Below the pieces are notes generated by a model. That model worked only from the letters and a program-made list of their open reading frames with translations, had not been told where the DNA came from and did not search any database. Below, piece by piece: positions 35,219-46,372 of a DNA stretch of 64,000 bases. The stretch spans positions 992,001-1,056,000 of the forward strand of contig NZ_CP010975.1 of assembly GCF_000981765.1 (NCBI RefSeq). The letters are read 5' to 3'. Origin of the DNA: Kangiella geojedonensis. Its GTDB lineage: Bacteria > Pseudomonadota > Gammaproteobacteria > Enterobacterales > Kangiellaceae. The stretch's first letter is position 1. Every line of letters starts with the position of its first letter. A program made the position numbers and the translations under genes.

Positions 35219-35245
35219 AGCCGGATAGTTACTATCCGGCTTTTG
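35219..35245 (+). terminator. Terminator-like hairpin between sucB and sucC
   Basis: AGCCGGATAG-TTA-CTATCCGGCT, a 10-bp perfect stem with a 3-base loop, is followed by TTTTG. It lies 19 bp after the sucB stop and 35 bp before the sucC ATG, so it probably attenuates transcription into sucCD or protects an mRNA end. Confidence 0.75.
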
Positions 35246-35279
35246 TCTTTTTAATTAACGTGAAATTAGGAACATCAAA

Positions 35280-36446
35280 ATGAACCTACACGAGTATCAA
35301 GGTAAACAATTATTCCGTGAATACGGTTTACCAGTATCTGAAGGTTATGCAGTCGATAATCCTCAGTCAGCTTTTGAAGCAGCTGGCCAAATCGGTGGTG
35401 ACATGTGGGTGGTTAAAGCTCAGGTGCATGCTGGTGGCCGTGGTAAAGCGGGCGGTGTAAAACTAGTTAAAACTAAAGATGAAGTTAAAGAGTTTGCTAA
35501 GCAGTGGCTTGGTAAGAACTTAGTAACTTATCAAACAGACGCAAACGGTCAGCCCGTCAGCAAAATTTTAGTAGAGTCTTGCACAGATATTGCTCAAGAA
35601 CTTTATCTAGGCGCTGTTATCGATCGTTCTTCACGTCGAGTTGTTTTTATGGCTTCGACAGAAGGTGGTGTTGAGATTGAGAAGGTCGCTGAAGAGACGC
35701 CTGAAAAGATTCTTAAGGCTACGATCGATCCATTGGTAGGCCCTCAGCCATACCAAGGCCGCGAGTTAGCGTTCAAGCTTGGTTTAGAAGGTAAGCAGGT
35801 TAAGCAATTCACGCATATTTTCATTCAGTTAGCAAAAATGTTTGCTGAAAAAGATTTGGCACTGCTTGAAATCAATCCTCTTGTGATCAAAGAAGATGGT
35901 GACTTGCACTGTTTAGATGCCAAAATCAACATCGACGGCAATGCTTTGTATCGTCATCAAAAGTTATCAGAAATGCACGATCCTTCACAAGAAGACGAGC
36001 GTGAAGCACATGCGGCTAAGTTTGAGCTTAACTATGTTGCTCTAGACGGTAATATCGGTTGTATGGTTAACGGTGCTGGCCTTGCGATGGGTACCATGGA
36101 CATCATCAAGTTACACGGTGGTGAACCAGCAAACTTCCTAGACGTAGGTGGCGGTGCAACTAAAGAACGTGTTTCTGAAGCATTCAAAATTATTCTTTCA
36201 GACGACAACGTAAAAGCAGTCTTAGTTAATATTTTCGGCGGTATCGTACGTTGTGACCTGATTGCAGAAGGTATTATTGGCGCGGTTAAAGAAGTGGGTA
36301 TCGAAGACCCTGTTGTTGTTCGTCTAGAAGGTAACAACGCTGAGTTAGGTACTAAAGTTCTTGCCGAGTCCGGTTTGAATATTATCGCGGCAGAAAGCTT
36401 AACTGACGCAGCGAAAAAAGTTGTTGCTGCAGCGGAGGGCAAATAA
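35280..36446 (+). CDS. sucC: Succinyl-CoA synthetase beta subunit
   Basis: 388 residues, the same length as E. coli SucC. An N-terminal ATP-grasp fold ([32 protein letters not shown]) carries the nucleotide site. The C-terminal flavodoxin-like half has [18 protein letters not shown] and [16 protein letters not shown]. With SucD it converts succinyl-CoA to succinate with ADP/GDP phosphorylation. Its TAA stop shares one base with the sucD start. Confidence 0.97.
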   Translation: MNLHEYQGKQLFREYGLPVSEGYAVDNPQSAFEAAGQIGGDMWVVKAQVHAGGRGKAGGVKLVKTKDEVKEFAKQWLGKNLVTYQTDANGQPVSKILVESCTDIAQELYLGAVIDRSSRRVVFMASTEGGVEIEKVAEETPEKILKATIDPLVGPQPYQGRELAFKLGLEGKQVKQFTHIFIQLAKMFAEKDLALLEINPLVIKEDGDLHCLDAKINIDGNALYRHQKLSEMHDPSQEDEREAHAAKFELNYVALDGNIGCMVNGAGLAMGTMDIIKLHGGEPANFLDVGGGATKERVSEAFKIILSDDNVKAVLVNIFGGIVRCDLIAEGIIGAVKEVGIEDPVVVRLEGNNAELGTKVLAESGLNIIAAESLTDAAKKVVAAAEGK

Positions 36447-37318
36447 TGAGTATTTTATTAACTAAAGACACTAAAGTTATTTGTCAGGGGATCACTGGCT
36501 CACAAGGTACTTTCCACACTGAGCAAGCGATCGAATACGGCACAAACATGGTTGGCGGTGTGACTCCTGGTAAAGGCGGTCAAACACACCTAGGTTTACC
36601 AGTATTCAACACTGTAGCTGAAGCTGTAGAAAAAACTGGTGCAGAAGCATCGGTTATCTATGTTCCAGCACCATTCTGTAAAGATTCTATCCTTGAAGCA
36701 GCAAACGCTGGTATCGAGCTAGTTATCTGTATTACTGAAGGTATTCCTACTCTAGACATGTTAGAAGCTAAAATCGTATGTGACCGTTTAGGCGTTCGTT
36801 TAATTGGCCCTAACTGCCCTGGTGTTATCACTCCAGGCGAGAGCAAAATCGGCATTATGCCAGGTCACATTCACAAGCCCGGTAAAGTCGGTATTGTTTC
36901 ACGTTCAGGTACCTTAACGTACGAAGCCGTTAAGCAAACAACTGACTATGGTTTTGGTCAGTCGACTTGTGTTGGTATCGGTGGTGATCCAATCCCAGGT
37001 TCTAGCTTTATCGACATTTTAGAATTGTTCGAGAAAGATCCTGCGACCGAAGCTATTGTGATGATTGGTGAAATTGGTGGTTCAGCGGAAGAAGAAGCCG
37101 CTGCATACATCAAAGAAAACGTCACTAAACCTGTCGTATCTTACATTGCAGGTGTTACTGCGCCTCCTGGTAAGCGTATGGGACATGCTGGTGCAATTAT
37201 CGCTGGTGGTAAAGGTACAGCAGCTGAAAAGTTTGCTGCACTTGAAGATGCTGGCGTTAAAACGGTTCGTTCATTAGCAGACATTGGCTCTGCCATGAAA
37301 GAAATTACCGGATGGTAA
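36446..37318 (+). CDS. sucD: Succinyl-CoA synthetase alpha subunit
   Basis: 290 residues. It has the CoA-binding Rossmann half ([30 protein letters not shown]) and a ligase half ([20 protein letters not shown]). The phosphorylated active-site His lies in [16 protein letters not shown]. It overlaps sucC by one base and ends the sucABCD operon at a strong terminator. Confidence 0.97.
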   Translation: MSILLTKDTKVICQGITGSQGTFHTEQAIEYGTNMVGGVTPGKGGQTHLGLPVFNTVAEAVEKTGAEASVIYVPAPFCKDSILEAANAGIELVICITEGIPTLDMLEAKIVCDRLGVRLIGPNCPGVITPGESKIGIMPGHIHKPGKVGIVSRSGTLTYEAVKQTTDYGFGQSTCVGIGGDPIPGSSFIDILELFEKDPATEAIVMIGEIGGSAEEEAAAYIKENVTKPVVSYIAGVTAPPGKRMGHAGAIIAGGKGTAAEKFAALEDAGVKTVRSLADIGSAMKEITGW

Positions 37319-37358
37319 TCACCGTTTAGGTAGTATCAATTAGATACACTGCGTTAAA

Positions 37359-37391
37359 AAGCCGAGAATTATTGTGATTCTCGGCTTTTTT
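37359..37391 (+). terminator. Intrinsic terminator of the suc operon
   Basis: AAGCCGAGAAT, a 7-base loop and ATTCTCGGCTT form an 11-bp perfect stem followed by TTTTT, 40 bp after the sucD stop. Confidence 0.93.
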
Positions 37392-37583
37392 CGTATCTAA
37401 CGTCCTGTAACTTCCTGATTTTTTCCCCTTGTCATATTTATTAACATTTCCTACCTATACTGTTACAAAGCTTTATAAGATACTTTGGGTGGCTCATTAT
37501 CTTGGGGGGTGCTTCTTGGTAATGAAGAATCAACTAATAATAGACCTGCAAACTGTGGGAAAAAAAATTATAGAGGGATATCT

Positions 37584-40322
37584 ATGACTTTAACATTTAA
37601 GAAAACATTCTTAGCGATCGCATTAGCGACAGGCATGGGTGTGGCTTACGCAGAACTACCAGATGGCGTGGAGAAAGTAACCTCAGTTGAGGGTATTACT
37701 GAGTACCGTCTAGATAATGGATTACAGGTTTTACTGTTTCCTGATCCAAGTCAAGAAACGGTAACGGTTAATATTACCTATCATGTTGGTTCAAAGCATG
37801 AAAACTATGGTGAAACAGGTATGGCTCACCTTCTTGAGCACTTAGTTTTTAAGGGCACTCCGAATCATAAAGATATCCCTAAAGAACTGACAGATCATGG
37901 TGCTGAGCCAAACGGCACTACTTGGTATGACAGAACTAATTATTTTGAGACCTTTTCGGCAACACCAGAGAATATTTCATGGGCTTTGGATTTAGAAGCT
38001 GATCGAATGATTAACTCGTTTATTGCTAAGAAAGACTTAGACAGCGAGATGACGGTGGTCCGTAATGAGCTTGAAAATGGCGAAAATAATCCATTCCGAG
38101 TGTTAATGCAACGATTGATGTCTACAGCTTACGATTGGCATAACTATGGTAAATCGACTATTGGTGCTCGGTCAGACCTAGAAAATGTTGATATTAGTAA
38201 TCTCCAAGCGTTTTACCGTAAGTATTATCAGCCTGATAATGCAACGTTAATTGTTTCGGGAAAAATTGATGAAGAAAAGATTATCAAACTGATTGAAGAA
38301 GAGTTTGGTGATATCCCAAAGCCAAAGCGAGTAATTCGTGAGCTCTACACTGAAGAGCCAATACAAGACGGTGAAAGACGCGTCGTTGTGCGTCGTCCTG
38401 GTGATGTACAGATGGTTGGTGTGCTGTATAAAACGCCTGCTGGACCTTCAGAAAATTTTGCCGCGACTCAGGTTCTGACGCAAATTTTAGGCGACAGTGA
38501 AACTGGTCGCTTACATGATGAGTTGGTGAAGAATGGACTGGCAGCAGCAGCATTTGGTTTTCCATTCCAGCTAGGTGAGCCTGGAGCTTTATTGTTTGGT
38601 GCTCAAGTTGCAAAGGATAAAGATATTCAGAAAACCGAAGAAGCATTTTTGAAAACTCTGGAAGGAATACAAAATGCACCAATCACAGCGGAAGAAGTGG
38701 AAAGAGCAAAGGCTAATATTTTAAAACAAATAGAGCTTAGCTTTAACTCTTCACAAAGTATCGCCTTAGAACTCACTGAGTGGGTTGGAATGGGTGACTG
38801 GCGATTATTATTCTTGAACCGAGATCGTTTAGAAAAAGTGACGGTAGAAGACGTTCAAGCTGCCGCGGAAGAGTATTTAGTAAACGATAATCGTACCTTA
38901 GGTTTGTTCTTGCCGGAGCAAAAGCCAGATCGCGCTGATTCGATCGCCCGCTTAACCTCAGAAGAGGTAGAAGCTATGTTAAAAGGCTATAAAGGGCGTG
39001 CTTCTGTAGCGCAAGGGGAAGACTTTGATCCATCGCAAGACAATATTGATGCCCGTACCGTTGAAACTAAGCTAAGCAATGGCGCTAAGGTTGTTTTCCT
39101 ACCGAAGGAAACTCGTGGCGATTCTGTTGTTGCTCAGATCGTGCTGGACTTAGGTAATCTAGACGACTTACGAAATAGCGGCATGATCCCTTCGTTAACC
39201 GCTGGTATGTTAGAGCGTGGTACTGCTGAGCATAGCCGTGAGGAGTTACAGGCGGAGTTCGATCGCTTAAAGGCGAACGTTAACGTTAGCGGTGATACGA
39301 GTTCTGTGCGAGTAAACGTGGAAACAACCAGAGAAAACTTGAACAAGGTGCTTGAACTAGTTGAAGAGGTACTAAAAGAGCCTTCATTTAATGAAGAAGA
39401 ATTTGAAGTCCTTAAGCGTGAGCGAGTTGTGTCGTTAGAGCAACAAAAGCAGCAGCCTACTACTCAAGTATTTACTCAGTTAGGACGTCATATGAATACG
39501 TATGATAAGTCTCACCCGCTGTATAGCATGAGCATTGATGAGCAAATTGAAGCCATTAAAGCCGCTAAGCCTGAGCAGTTAAAAGCTTTCCATGAAAACT
39601 TCATGGGTGCTCAGGATGCCGATATTGCTGTTGTTGGTGACTTTGATCAAGCGTCTACGCAAAAGGCTCTTGAAGGTATTTTAGGCGACTGGAATGCAAA
39701 AGTAGCTTATGAGCGGATTAAAACATCAGCATCCGATGTCGAGTCAATTAATCAATTTATTGATACGCCAGACAAGGCAGGTGCTGCTTTTGGTGCTATG
39801 ACTCAACTATCAGTCAGTGACAGCCATCCTGACTATGCTGCTTTAGTAGTTGCTAACCAAATCTTTGGCGGTGGCTTTTTGAATAGCCGATTAGCAACAC
39901 GCTTACGTCAGAAAGATGGCTTAAGTTATGGCGCTGGCTCATTCTTTAATGCAAGCTCTTTCGATGACAAAGCTACCTTTGGTGCCTTTGCCATTTGTGC
40001 CCCGGAAAACTTAGCAAAAGTTGAGCAGGGTTTTAAAGAAGAGTTTGAGAAGGTTATCAAAGAAGGGTTTACTCAAGAGGAGTTAGATGCGGCGGTTAAA
40101 GGTATGGTTCAAAATCGACGTATTGATCGTGCTAAAGACAACCGCTTAGTTGGTACGCTCGCTGGAAATCTTGATTTAAGTCGCTCAATGAAGTGGGACA
40201 AAGATCTGGAGCAGGCTCTTAAGTCGCTCACAGTTGAAGATATCAATAAAGCTTTCCGTGAACACTTAAGCTTAGATAAGATTTCAATTGTCAAAGCTGG
40301 TGACAAAGCAAAAGCCGAGTAA
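37584..40322 (+). CDS. Exported M16-family zinc metallopeptidase (pitrilysin-like)
   Basis: 912 residues from ATG 37584, which has GAGGGA upstream and opens a signal peptide (MTLTFKKTFLAIALATGMGV, cleavage near AYA-E). The frame extends 33 codons upstream without support. Two M16 repeats are seen. The first has the inverted zinc motif HLLEH (His82, Glu85, His86) and the distal Glu162 in RNELENGEN, an exact 76-residue spacing. The second (from about 480) lacks the motif and has the R-Y-like substrate-binding end. It is probably a periplasmic peptide-clearing protease, fitting a peptide-feeding organism. Monocistronic. Confidence 0.92.
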   Translation: MTLTFKKTFLAIALATGMGVAYAELPDGVEKVTSVEGITEYRLDNGLQVLLFPDPSQETVTVNITYHVGSKHENYGETGMAHLLEHLVFKGTPNHKDIPKELTDHGAEPNGTTWYDRTNYFETFSATPENISWALDLEADRMINSFIAKKDLDSEMTVVRNELENGENNPFRVLMQRLMSTAYDWHNYGKSTIGARSDLENVDISNLQAFYRKYYQPDNATLIVSGKIDEEKIIKLIEEEFGDIPKPKRVIRELYTEEPIQDGERRVVVRRPGDVQMVGVLYKTPAGPSENFAATQVLTQILGDSETGRLHDELVKNGLAAAAFGFPFQLGEPGALLFGAQVAKDKDIQKTEEAFLKTLEGIQNAPITAEEVERAKANILKQIELSFNSSQSIALELTEWVGMGDWRLLFLNRDRLEKVTVEDVQAAAEEYLVNDNRTLGLFLPEQKPDRADSIARLTSEEVEAMLKGYKGRASVAQGEDFDPSQDNIDARTVETKLSNGAKVVFLPKETRGDSVVAQIVLDLGNLDDLRNSGMIPSLTAGMLERGTAEHSREELQAEFDRLKANVNVSGDTSSVRVNVETTRENLNKVLELVEEVLKEPSFNEEEFEVLKRERVVSLEQQKQQPTTQVFTQLGRHMNTYDKSHPLYSMSIDEQIEAIKAAKPEQLKAFHENFMGAQDADIAVVGDFDQASTQKALEGILGDWNAKVAYERIKTSASDVESINQFIDTPDKAGAAFGAMTQLSVSDSHPDYAALVVANQIFGGGFLNSRLATRLRQKDGLSYGAGSFFNASSFDDKATFGAFAICAPENLAKVEQGFKEEFEKVIKEGFTQEELDAAVKGMVQNRRIDRAKDNRLVGTLAGNLDLSRSMKWDKDLEQALKSLTVEDINKAFREHLSLDKISIVKAGDKAKAE

Positions 40323-40340
40323 CGCTTCAGCGTAAAGTAA

Positions 40341-40374
40341 AGCCGTGGCTTGATGACAAGTCCACGGCTTTTTT
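40341..40374 (+). terminator. Intrinsic terminator of the M16 peptidase gene
   Basis: AGCCGTGG (40341-40348) pairs with CCACGGCT (40362-40369), with CTTG-ATGA-CAAG extending the stem inside, and a T-run follows. Confidence 0.9.
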
Positions 40375-40412
40375 ACATTTAGAGTAGGTCGCAAATTCGT
40401 TATATCACCACT

Positions 40413-41945
40413 CTACCAGGAGTAATTAGCGGTATAAGTCACTGTCACTTCACCATTGGCTGGTACCTCAACGTCAAAATGTATGTGGCGGGCATCTTGT
40501 TTGGTATAGTCATGAGATTTACGACCAATTTCCCATTCTGACCAGCGATATAAGGTTTCACGAATTACCACTGTCGCGTCTTCAGGTTTGTGGTTTTTCA
40601 AGGTGATTTCAAAACTTTCACTCATGGTTCTTGCTTTAGTATCAACTCGATAGTCAGTTTGCTTACGCTCACCTTTGATGTCGAAAGCGTTACCCATCTT
40701 GATCAAAACATCTTCATCTTTTGGCGTATGGTCGATAATATCTTCACCAATGAACTCTAAACTGCCATCGGAATCCTTTTGATTAACACGAATGCGGCCC
40801 GCTGGAAGTGGCATGCCCATGTTGTTATCTTCGCTGTTGTTAAAGCGCAAATAGACATTAACGTCGCCTTGAGTATTACGCCCATAGTTTTGGTTGGTAT
40901 TTAAACCACCGTAGCCATATTGACTTGAGGCATCGAATACCAGCTCTTTGTTACAACTAATAGAGTTTACTGAGGGGAAAAGCTCTAACTGCTTAGTCGA
41001 GTTATCAGGAAGCGTAGCAGGGCGCCCTAGCGTATATAGATGGTACTCAAAGAATGATTTTTCCTCGAAGCCTTGATGTTCATACATGGCATCAGCTTTA
41101 ACTCTTGAGCCGGTAACGACTATTCGCTCATGTTCAGGCTGTGCACGATTTACATCTCCTGCAATTAATTTGAGCTTTGCATCTTCGAAGCTCGCACCAG
41201 ATTGATTGATAATACTAACCCATGCTGATAAATCGAGTTTACAGGCGTTGTTGCTATTTCCGCTGCTTTCTTCACTGTAGATCACGTTATAGTCTGACCA
41301 CCAAGTCATGCCTTCAGTCTGATAACTTAATTCAATCTCATGCTTTCCCGGTTTGGTCGCATTCAAATCCCAAACCAGTGTGGGTTTGGTGCGCAGTCCT
41401 CCAGGCAACTGAGGGAATTTAATATTGCTGTAATTGCTGATGCTATGCACATTACCGCTGCTGTCTTGTAAAACAAGACCACCACTGGCACTGATTAGCT
41501 CACCTTTAATACGATTAATATCATTGCCTTGTACCTGTTCAACGGTGATTATTTTCCCTAAGTAGCGTTGAAGTAGCTTTTGTTGGCTGACTAAATCGAA
41601 TTGGTAGTTTTGCTCTAAAACGTGAGCTTCAGGGTCGGTTAATGAACGGAATGATACTGTAGTAGGGTCGAGTAAAGCCGCAACGTCATTGACCTCAAGT
41701 TGATTTAACCCTTTTTTGATATTATGACTCTGGGTGCTTTTTACTACAGCGTAGCCTGGAACATTGTAGTATCCGCGATGTTGTCCAGGTATAGGGCGAT
41801 AGGTATTCGGTGAAATAGAACCAGGTTGGGCGCTGCTATAAATAGTAATGGCTTCGCTGGATTTCGCGTGACTCATAGTGGTTGCTCCTAAGCTGGCAGC
41901 TATTAAGAATGCCAATAGGCTATGTGAATTATGTTTGATGCGCAT
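40413..41945 (-). CDS. DUF4139 domain exported protein
   Basis: 510 residues from ATG 41945, which has AAGGGA upstream; the frame extends 11 codons more. A signal peptide (about 1-28, ending TMSHA) precedes a beta-rich protein. Landmarks are DVAALLDPTTVSFRSL, TVEQVQGNDINRIKGELIS, the DUF4139 core LVWDLNATKPGKHEIELSYQTEGMTWWSDYN in outline, and the closing VPANGEVTVTYTANYSW. The family's function is unknown; it is related to mucoidy-inhibitor-type proteins. It is convergent with the M16 peptidase and divergent from the YceI gene. Confidence 0.85.
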   Translation of the reverse strand: MRIKHNSHSLLAFLIAASLGATTMSHAKSSEAITIYSSAQPGSISPNTYRPIPGQHRGYYNVPGYAVVKSTQSHNIKKGLNQLEVNDVAALLDPTTVSFRSLTDPEAHVLEQNYQFDLVSQQKLLQRYLGKIITVEQVQGNDINRIKGELISASGGLVLQDSSGNVHSISNYSNIKFPQLPGGLRTKPTLVWDLNATKPGKHEIELSYQTEGMTWWSDYNVIYSEESSGNSNNACKLDLSAWVSIINQSGASFEDAKLKLIAGDVNRAQPEHERIVVTGSRVKADAMYEHQGFEEKSFFEYHLYTLGRPATLPDNSTKQLELFPSVNSISCNKELVFDASSQYGYGGLNTNQNYGRNTQGDVNVYLRFNNSEDNNMGMPLPAGRIRVNQKDSDGSLEFIGEDIIDHTPKDEDVLIKMGNAFDIKGERKQTDYRVDTKARTMSESFEITLKNHKPEDATVVIRETLYRWSEWEIGRKSHDYTKQDARHIHFDVEVPANGEVTVTYTANYSW

Positions 41946-42043
41946 AAAGTTTCCCTTGTGTTTCATTAGTTCTAACACTATAAACGTCAGAGTAACTGAA
42001 AAGGGTTAAGTTCTACAAAAAATTTAAAAACGTAGGTTTTGAT

Positions 42044-42619
42044 ATGTTAAGAAAAAAGTTTTTACTGATATTTGCTTCATTGATTCTGCTAGCGCCGTTA
42101 ACTACTCAGTCAAAGGAGTACACAGGTGTTGTGGCTGAGAGCAGTAAAATTGAATTTAGCGGTGTCCAGAATCGAAAAACGGCCTTTACCGGACACTTCA
42201 AAGAGTATGAGGTTTCTGCTGATTTTGATAGCGGTGATTTATCAAATAGCTACATTAACGTGATGATCGAACTCGGGACGTTAGAAAGTGGTAGTGAAAA
42301 ACGTGACACAAAGCTCAAAAAAGGGAATTGGTTTGATATTGATAACACTCCTAGAAGTTACTTTAAGTCAGAGTCAATAAAGCCTGTATCCGACGGTATT
42401 TATGAGATTGAAGGGCTACTTGAAATAAAAGGGATATCAAAGCCTTACAGCTTTACATTAGAAATTCGTGAACTAGTCGACTTGTTGAAATTGTCGGGTA
42501 ATTTTACAATCAACAGACTCGATTTTGACCTTGGCCTAGGCGCTTGGAAAAATCCAGACTGGGTCAAACATGAAGTTGAAGTTGAGTTTGATATAACTGT
42601 TAAGAAGAAGACAGAATAG
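42044..42619 (+). CDS. YceI-family periplasmic lipid-binding-like protein
   Basis: 191 residues with a signal peptide (KKFLLIFASLILLAPLTTQS). The YceI lipocalin-like barrel is marked by SSKIEFSGVQNRKTAFTGHF in outline, the KLKKGNWFDIDNTPRSYFKS pattern, and FTINRLDFDLGLG near the end. YceI proteins bind isoprenoid or other lipid molecules in the periplasm; the ligand here is unknown. It lies 61 bp upstream of a small periplasmic protein on the same strand. Confidence 0.88.
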   Translation: MLRKKFLLIFASLILLAPLTTQSKEYTGVVAESSKIEFSGVQNRKTAFTGHFKEYEVSADFDSGDLSNSYINVMIELGTLESGSEKRDTKLKKGNWFDIDNTPRSYFKSESIKPVSDGIYEIEGLLEIKGISKPYSFTLEIRELVDLLKLSGNFTINRLDFDLGLGAWKNPDWVKHEVEVEFDITVKKKTE

Positions 42620-42680
42620 GACAAAAAATTTCATAGGGATGGGTTAACAGTTATTGGTATAAACCATATAGCAAAGAGTG

Positions 42681-43022
42681 ATGAAAATGTTTAAACCGTT
42701 CCTAGCTGGAGTATTGTTATTAGCTGTGACATCAGTAGCGAAAGCAGAGGTTCTTGATATTGACGATCACATGGCTGATAAAATCGTGTCGATTTGTAAG
42801 TTTGTGCAAGGTGAAGGGCATCCAGAGCAATTAAGACTGAAAGGTATGGCTTGGTGCAAAGTTGGCGTTGATTACTTGCCAGAGGAGTTTAAGCGTCAAA
42901 AAAAGCTGGTGAATCATCTTTATGGCTCTGATAGTTACAAACATTTGCTGCAGAAAGATGAGTTTACCTCACAACTTAAAAAAGCTCGCCGCAGAATTGC
43001 TGAGATTTCTTTAGGGATGTAG
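42681..43022 (+). CDS. Small exported hypothetical protein
   Basis: 113 residues starting at ATG 42681 (a GTG one codon earlier is possible). The signal peptide MKMFKPFLAGVLLLAVTSVAKA leaves a mature part of about 91 residues. That part has two Cys (IVSICKFVQGEG and GMAWCKVGVDY) that could form a disulfide, and a Lys/Arg-rich helical C-terminus. No named family recognised. It lies 61 bp after the YceI gene and before a shared terminator; it may be co-transcribed with it. Confidence 0.75.
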   Translation: MKMFKPFLAGVLLLAVTSVAKAEVLDIDDHMADKIVSICKFVQGEGHPEQLRLKGMAWCKVGVDYLPEEFKRQKKLVNHLYGSDSYKHLLQKDEFTSQLKKARRRIAEISLGM

Positions 43023-43050
43023 TTATTGAGCTTTTAACAAAGTTAATAAA

Positions 43051-43076
43051 AAAGCGCCTGTGTGGCGCTTTTTTTG
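43051..43076 (+). terminator. Terminator between the small exported protein gene and hutH
   Basis: AAAGCGCC-TGTGT-GGCGCTTT with T-run after and A-run before, so it can serve both convergent genes. Confidence 0.9.
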
Positions 43077-43097
43077 TGCTTACTGCAATCTTAATAT

Positions 43098-44627
43098 TTA
43101 TAAGCTAGGTAGCTCTAGCTCTCTAGCGAACTGGTTAAATAGCCCACTATCAATTAACTCACGAATGGCTTCAATGTCTGGACCAAAGTGACGGTCTTTT
43201 TCGTAATAAGGAACCTTTTCACGAATCGCGTCGTAAGCTTTTTGTAGTGTTGCAGAGGTTTTTAGCGGCGCACGGAAGTCGAGGCCTTGAGCAGCGCTTA
43301 ATAATTCAACTGCTATTACGCCGGCTGTATTGAAGTTCATGTCTCTTAAACGACGAGCAGCGAAAGTTGCCATCGAAACGTGGTCTTCCTGGTTTGCCGA
43401 TGTTGGCAAGCTGTCCACTGAAGCAGGGTGGGCTAGGGTTTTGTTCTCTGAGGCCAATGCCGCAGCAGTTACTTGTGCAATCATAAAACCTGAGTTGACA
43501 CCGCTGTCTTCGACCAAGAAGGCTGGTAGGCCGCTTAAGTGTTTATCGAGCATCAGTGCGATTCGACGCTCAACAATCGCGCCCACTTCAGAAATGACGA
43601 TGGCCAATAAGTCAGATGACATAGCAACTGGCTCTGCGTGGAAGTTACCGCCAGAAATAATATCGCCGTCTTCAGGGAACACTAGCGGGTTATCAGAAAC
43701 TGCATTTGCCTCTGTCAGGAGCACCGAAGCAGCAAAACGCATATGGTCAAGCGCAGCGCCCATGACTTGAGGCTGGCAACGTAAAGAGTAAGGGTCTTGA
43801 ACTTTATCGCAGTCTTCGTGAGACTCGTTTAATTCACTGCCTTTGATTAGATTAAGTAGCGACAGAGCCACTTTCTTTTGACCGTCGTGACCACGAACTT
43901 CGTGAATTCGTGCGTCAAACGGCGCAACCGAACCAAGCACCGCATCAACCGTTAAACCGCCAGCGACTATGGCTGCCGAGAAATTGTTTTCCGCACCGAA
44001 TAAGCCAGCCAGCGCTAACGCTGTAGAACATTGGGTACCGTTAAGTAGCGCCAAACCTTCCTTAGCAGCTAGCGTCAGTGGATCCAGGCCCGCAACCTTT
44101 AAGCCTTCAACCGCACTCATGATTTTGCCGTTATGACGAACTTCACCAACGCCGATCAGCGTACAGCTCATGTGAGCGAGTGGTGCTAAGTCGCCTGACG
44201 CGCCGACAGAGCCTTTTTCAGGAATGCATGGATAGACTTCATGGTTTACCAGCTTAATCAACGCGTCCACTGTTTCGCGGCGCACGCCAGAGTGACCTTG
44301 CGATAGGCTAGACAGTTTAAGAACCATCAATAAGCGAACCACGTTATCAGGAAGTAACTCGCCAATGCCTGCGGCGTGAGAAAGTACTAAGCTTTCTTGC
44401 AACAGTTCTAATTTCTCGCGTGGAATACGAGTCGAGGCCAGCAAACCAAAACCTGTGTTAATGCCGTAAACGGTTTGGTTATTTTCGACCACGTCAGCAA
44501 CCGTCTGCGCGGAGCGATCGATGACCGGATAAAAGTCAGGGTTGAGTTCGATCTGACAAGGTTTCGAGTAAATATCTCGACAATCGGCAAGCGTTAGCTT
44601 GCCCGGTGTTAATGTATAAGTTGTCAT
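43098..44627 (-). CDS. hutH: Histidine ammonia-lyase
   Basis: 509 residues, the usual length. It eliminates ammonia from L-histidine to give urocanate. The self-formed MIO cofactor arises from Ala143-Ser144-Gly145 in [15 protein letters not shown]. Other marks are YGINTGFG with the active-site Tyr and [14 protein letters not shown]. It is last in the hutC-hutU-hutH order on this strand, 44 bp after hutU, and ends at a terminator shared with the opposite strand. Confidence 0.97.
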   Translation of the reverse strand: MTTYTLTPGKLTLADCRDIYSKPCQIELNPDFYPVIDRSAQTVADVVENNQTVYGINTGFGLLASTRIPREKLELLQESLVLSHAAGIGELLPDNVVRLLMVLKLSSLSQGHSGVRRETVDALIKLVNHEVYPCIPEKGSVGASGDLAPLAHMSCTLIGVGEVRHNGKIMSAVEGLKVAGLDPLTLAAKEGLALLNGTQCSTALALAGLFGAENNFSAAIVAGGLTVDAVLGSVAPFDARIHEVRGHDGQKKVALSLLNLIKGSELNESHEDCDKVQDPYSLRCQPQVMGAALDHMRFAASVLLTEANAVSDNPLVFPEDGDIISGGNFHAEPVAMSSDLLAIVISEVGAIVERRIALMLDKHLSGLPAFLVEDSGVNSGFMIAQVTAAALASENKTLAHPASVDSLPTSANQEDHVSMATFAARRLRDMNFNTAGVIAVELLSAAQGLDFRAPLKTSATLQKAYDAIREKVPYYEKDRHFGPDIEAIRELIDSGLFNQFARELELPSL

Positions 44628-44671
44628 ATAGTGATACCTTTAAATTCTATTCGCAAAACTGCTGTCAGTTC

Positions 44672-46339
44672 CTACTTAACCATGGGTAGATTTAAGTTAT
44701 TTTCTTTGGCGCATTCAACGGCAGCGTCGTAGCCCGCGTCAGCATGACGCATAACGCCAGTCGCTGGGTCGTTGAACAATACACGGTTAATGCGTGCGGC
44801 TGCTTCATCTGTACCGTCACAGCAAATGACGACGCCAGAATGTTGCGAGAAGCCCATGCCGACGCCACCGCCATGATGTAGCGACACCCACGTCGCACCA
44901 CCAGCTACGTTGAGCATGGCGTTCAATAACGGCCAGTCTGACACAGCGTCAGAGCCATCTTGCATGCCTTCAGTTTCGCGGTTCGGACTGGCAACTGAGC
45001 CTGAGTCTAAGTGGTCACGGCCAATGACCACAGGTGCTTTTAACTCGCCATTTTTGACCATTTCGTTAAATGCCAAGCCTAGCTTGTGGCGTAAGCCTAG
45101 GCCAACCCAGCAGATACGCGATGGCAAGCCTTGGAATTGAATACGTTCTTTCGCCATGTCGAGCCAGTTATGCAGGTGCGGATCGTCAGCGATGATTTCT
45201 TTAACCTTTTGGTCGGTTTTATAAATATCTTCTGGATCACCTGATAGCGCTGCCCAGCGGAATGGACCAATACCACGGCAGAAAAGAGGGCGGATATAGG
45301 CTGGAACAAAGCCTGGGAAATCAAACGCGTTTTCCACGCCTTCTTCCAGCGCCATTTGGCGAATGTTGTTACCGTAATCCACCGTTGGGATGCCAGCGTG
45401 AGCAAACTCAACCATGGCTTTAACTTGAACTGCCATGGATTTTTTAGCTGCCTTTGTGACTTCGTCGGGGTTCGACTCTGCTTTTTCGCGCCACTCTTCA
45501 ACCGTCCAGCCTTGTGGCAAATAGCCGTTTACAGGATCGTGTGCAGAGGTTTGATCCGTCACTAAGTCTGGTTTAACGCCGCGTTTGTGTAACTCTGGGA
45601 ATACGTCAGCTGCGTTGCCGAGTAAACCAATCGAAATGGCTTCGCCTTTATCCAGTGCTTCTTGCAACATGTTCAATGCTTCATCAATACTGGTGGCTTT
45701 ATTGTCCACATAGCCCGTACGTAAACGGAAGTCGATACGAGTTTCGTCACATTCGACAGCAATCATGCAATAACCCGCCATCGTCGCGGCAAGCGGCTGT
45801 GCGCCACCCATGCCACCAAGACCACCCGTTAAAATCCACTTGCCCGTGGTGTTGCCGTCGAAGTGTTGACGACCTGCTTCGACAAATGTCTCGTAAGTGC
45901 CTTGAACAATGCCTTGGCTACCAATATAAATCCACGAACCTGCCGTCATTTGGCCGTACATCATAAGCCCTTTTCGGTCGAGCTCATTAAAATGTTCCCA
46001 GTTTGCCCAGTGTGGCACCAGATTTGAGTTCGCAATTAAAACGCGCGGTGCATCAGCGTGGGTTTTGAAAACGCCAACAGGTTTGCCCGATTGAACTAAA
46101 AGTGTTTCGTCGTCGTTCAGCTCTTTTAGAGACTCTACGATTTTGTCGTAACACTCCCAGTTACGTGCAGCGCGACCAATACCGCCATAAACGACTAAGC
46201 CTTGTGGATGCTCGGCAACGTCAGGATCAAGGTTGTTCATTAACATGCGAAGCGGTGCTTCGGTTAACCATGACTTTGCATTTAACTCTGTGCCTTTTGG
46301 CGCTCTTATTTCGCGACTTGCATCAAAACGTTCGCTCAT
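44672..46339 (-). CDS. hutU: Urocanate hydratase
   Basis: About 555 residues from ATG 46339, preceded by GAGAGGA; a start at 46354 is possible but lacks an SD. It converts urocanate to 4-imidazolone-5-propionate with a tightly bound NAD. Family marks are [47 protein letters not shown] and the [21 protein letters not shown]-binding stretch. [14 protein letters not shown] near the C-terminus bears the conserved Cys. It lies 33 bp after hutC. Confidence 0.97.
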   Translation of the reverse strand: MSERFDASREIRAPKGTELNAKSWLTEAPLRMLMNNLDPDVAEHPQGLVVYGGIGRAARNWECYDKIVESLKELNDDETLLVQSGKPVGVFKTHADAPRVLIANSNLVPHWANWEHFNELDRKGLMMYGQMTAGSWIYIGSQGIVQGTYETFVEAGRQHFDGNTTGKWILTGGLGGMGGAQPLAATMAGYCMIAVECDETRIDFRLRTGYVDNKATSIDEALNMLQEALDKGEAISIGLLGNAADVFPELHKRGVKPDLVTDQTSAHDPVNGYLPQGWTVEEWREKAESNPDEVTKAAKKSMAVQVKAMVEFAHAGIPTVDYGNNIRQMALEEGVENAFDFPGFVPAYIRPLFCRGIGPFRWAALSGDPEDIYKTDQKVKEIIADDPHLHNWLDMAKERIQFQGLPSRICWVGLGLRHKLGLAFNEMVKNGELKAPVVIGRDHLDSGSVASPNRETEGMQDGSDAVSDWPLLNAMLNVAGGATWVSLHHGGGVGMGFSQHSGVVICCDGTDEAAARINRVLFNDPATGVMRHADAGYDAAVECAKENNLNLPMVK

Positions 46340-46372
46340 TTTGATTCCTCTCAATTGTTGTATTTGTCTGAG

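Noticed and set aside
43330-43770. 146-codon frame antisense to hutH
   Set aside because: Fully contained in hutH with no start context and no recognisable motif. The same holds for the long antisense frames in pykA, sucA, sucC and the RND gene.
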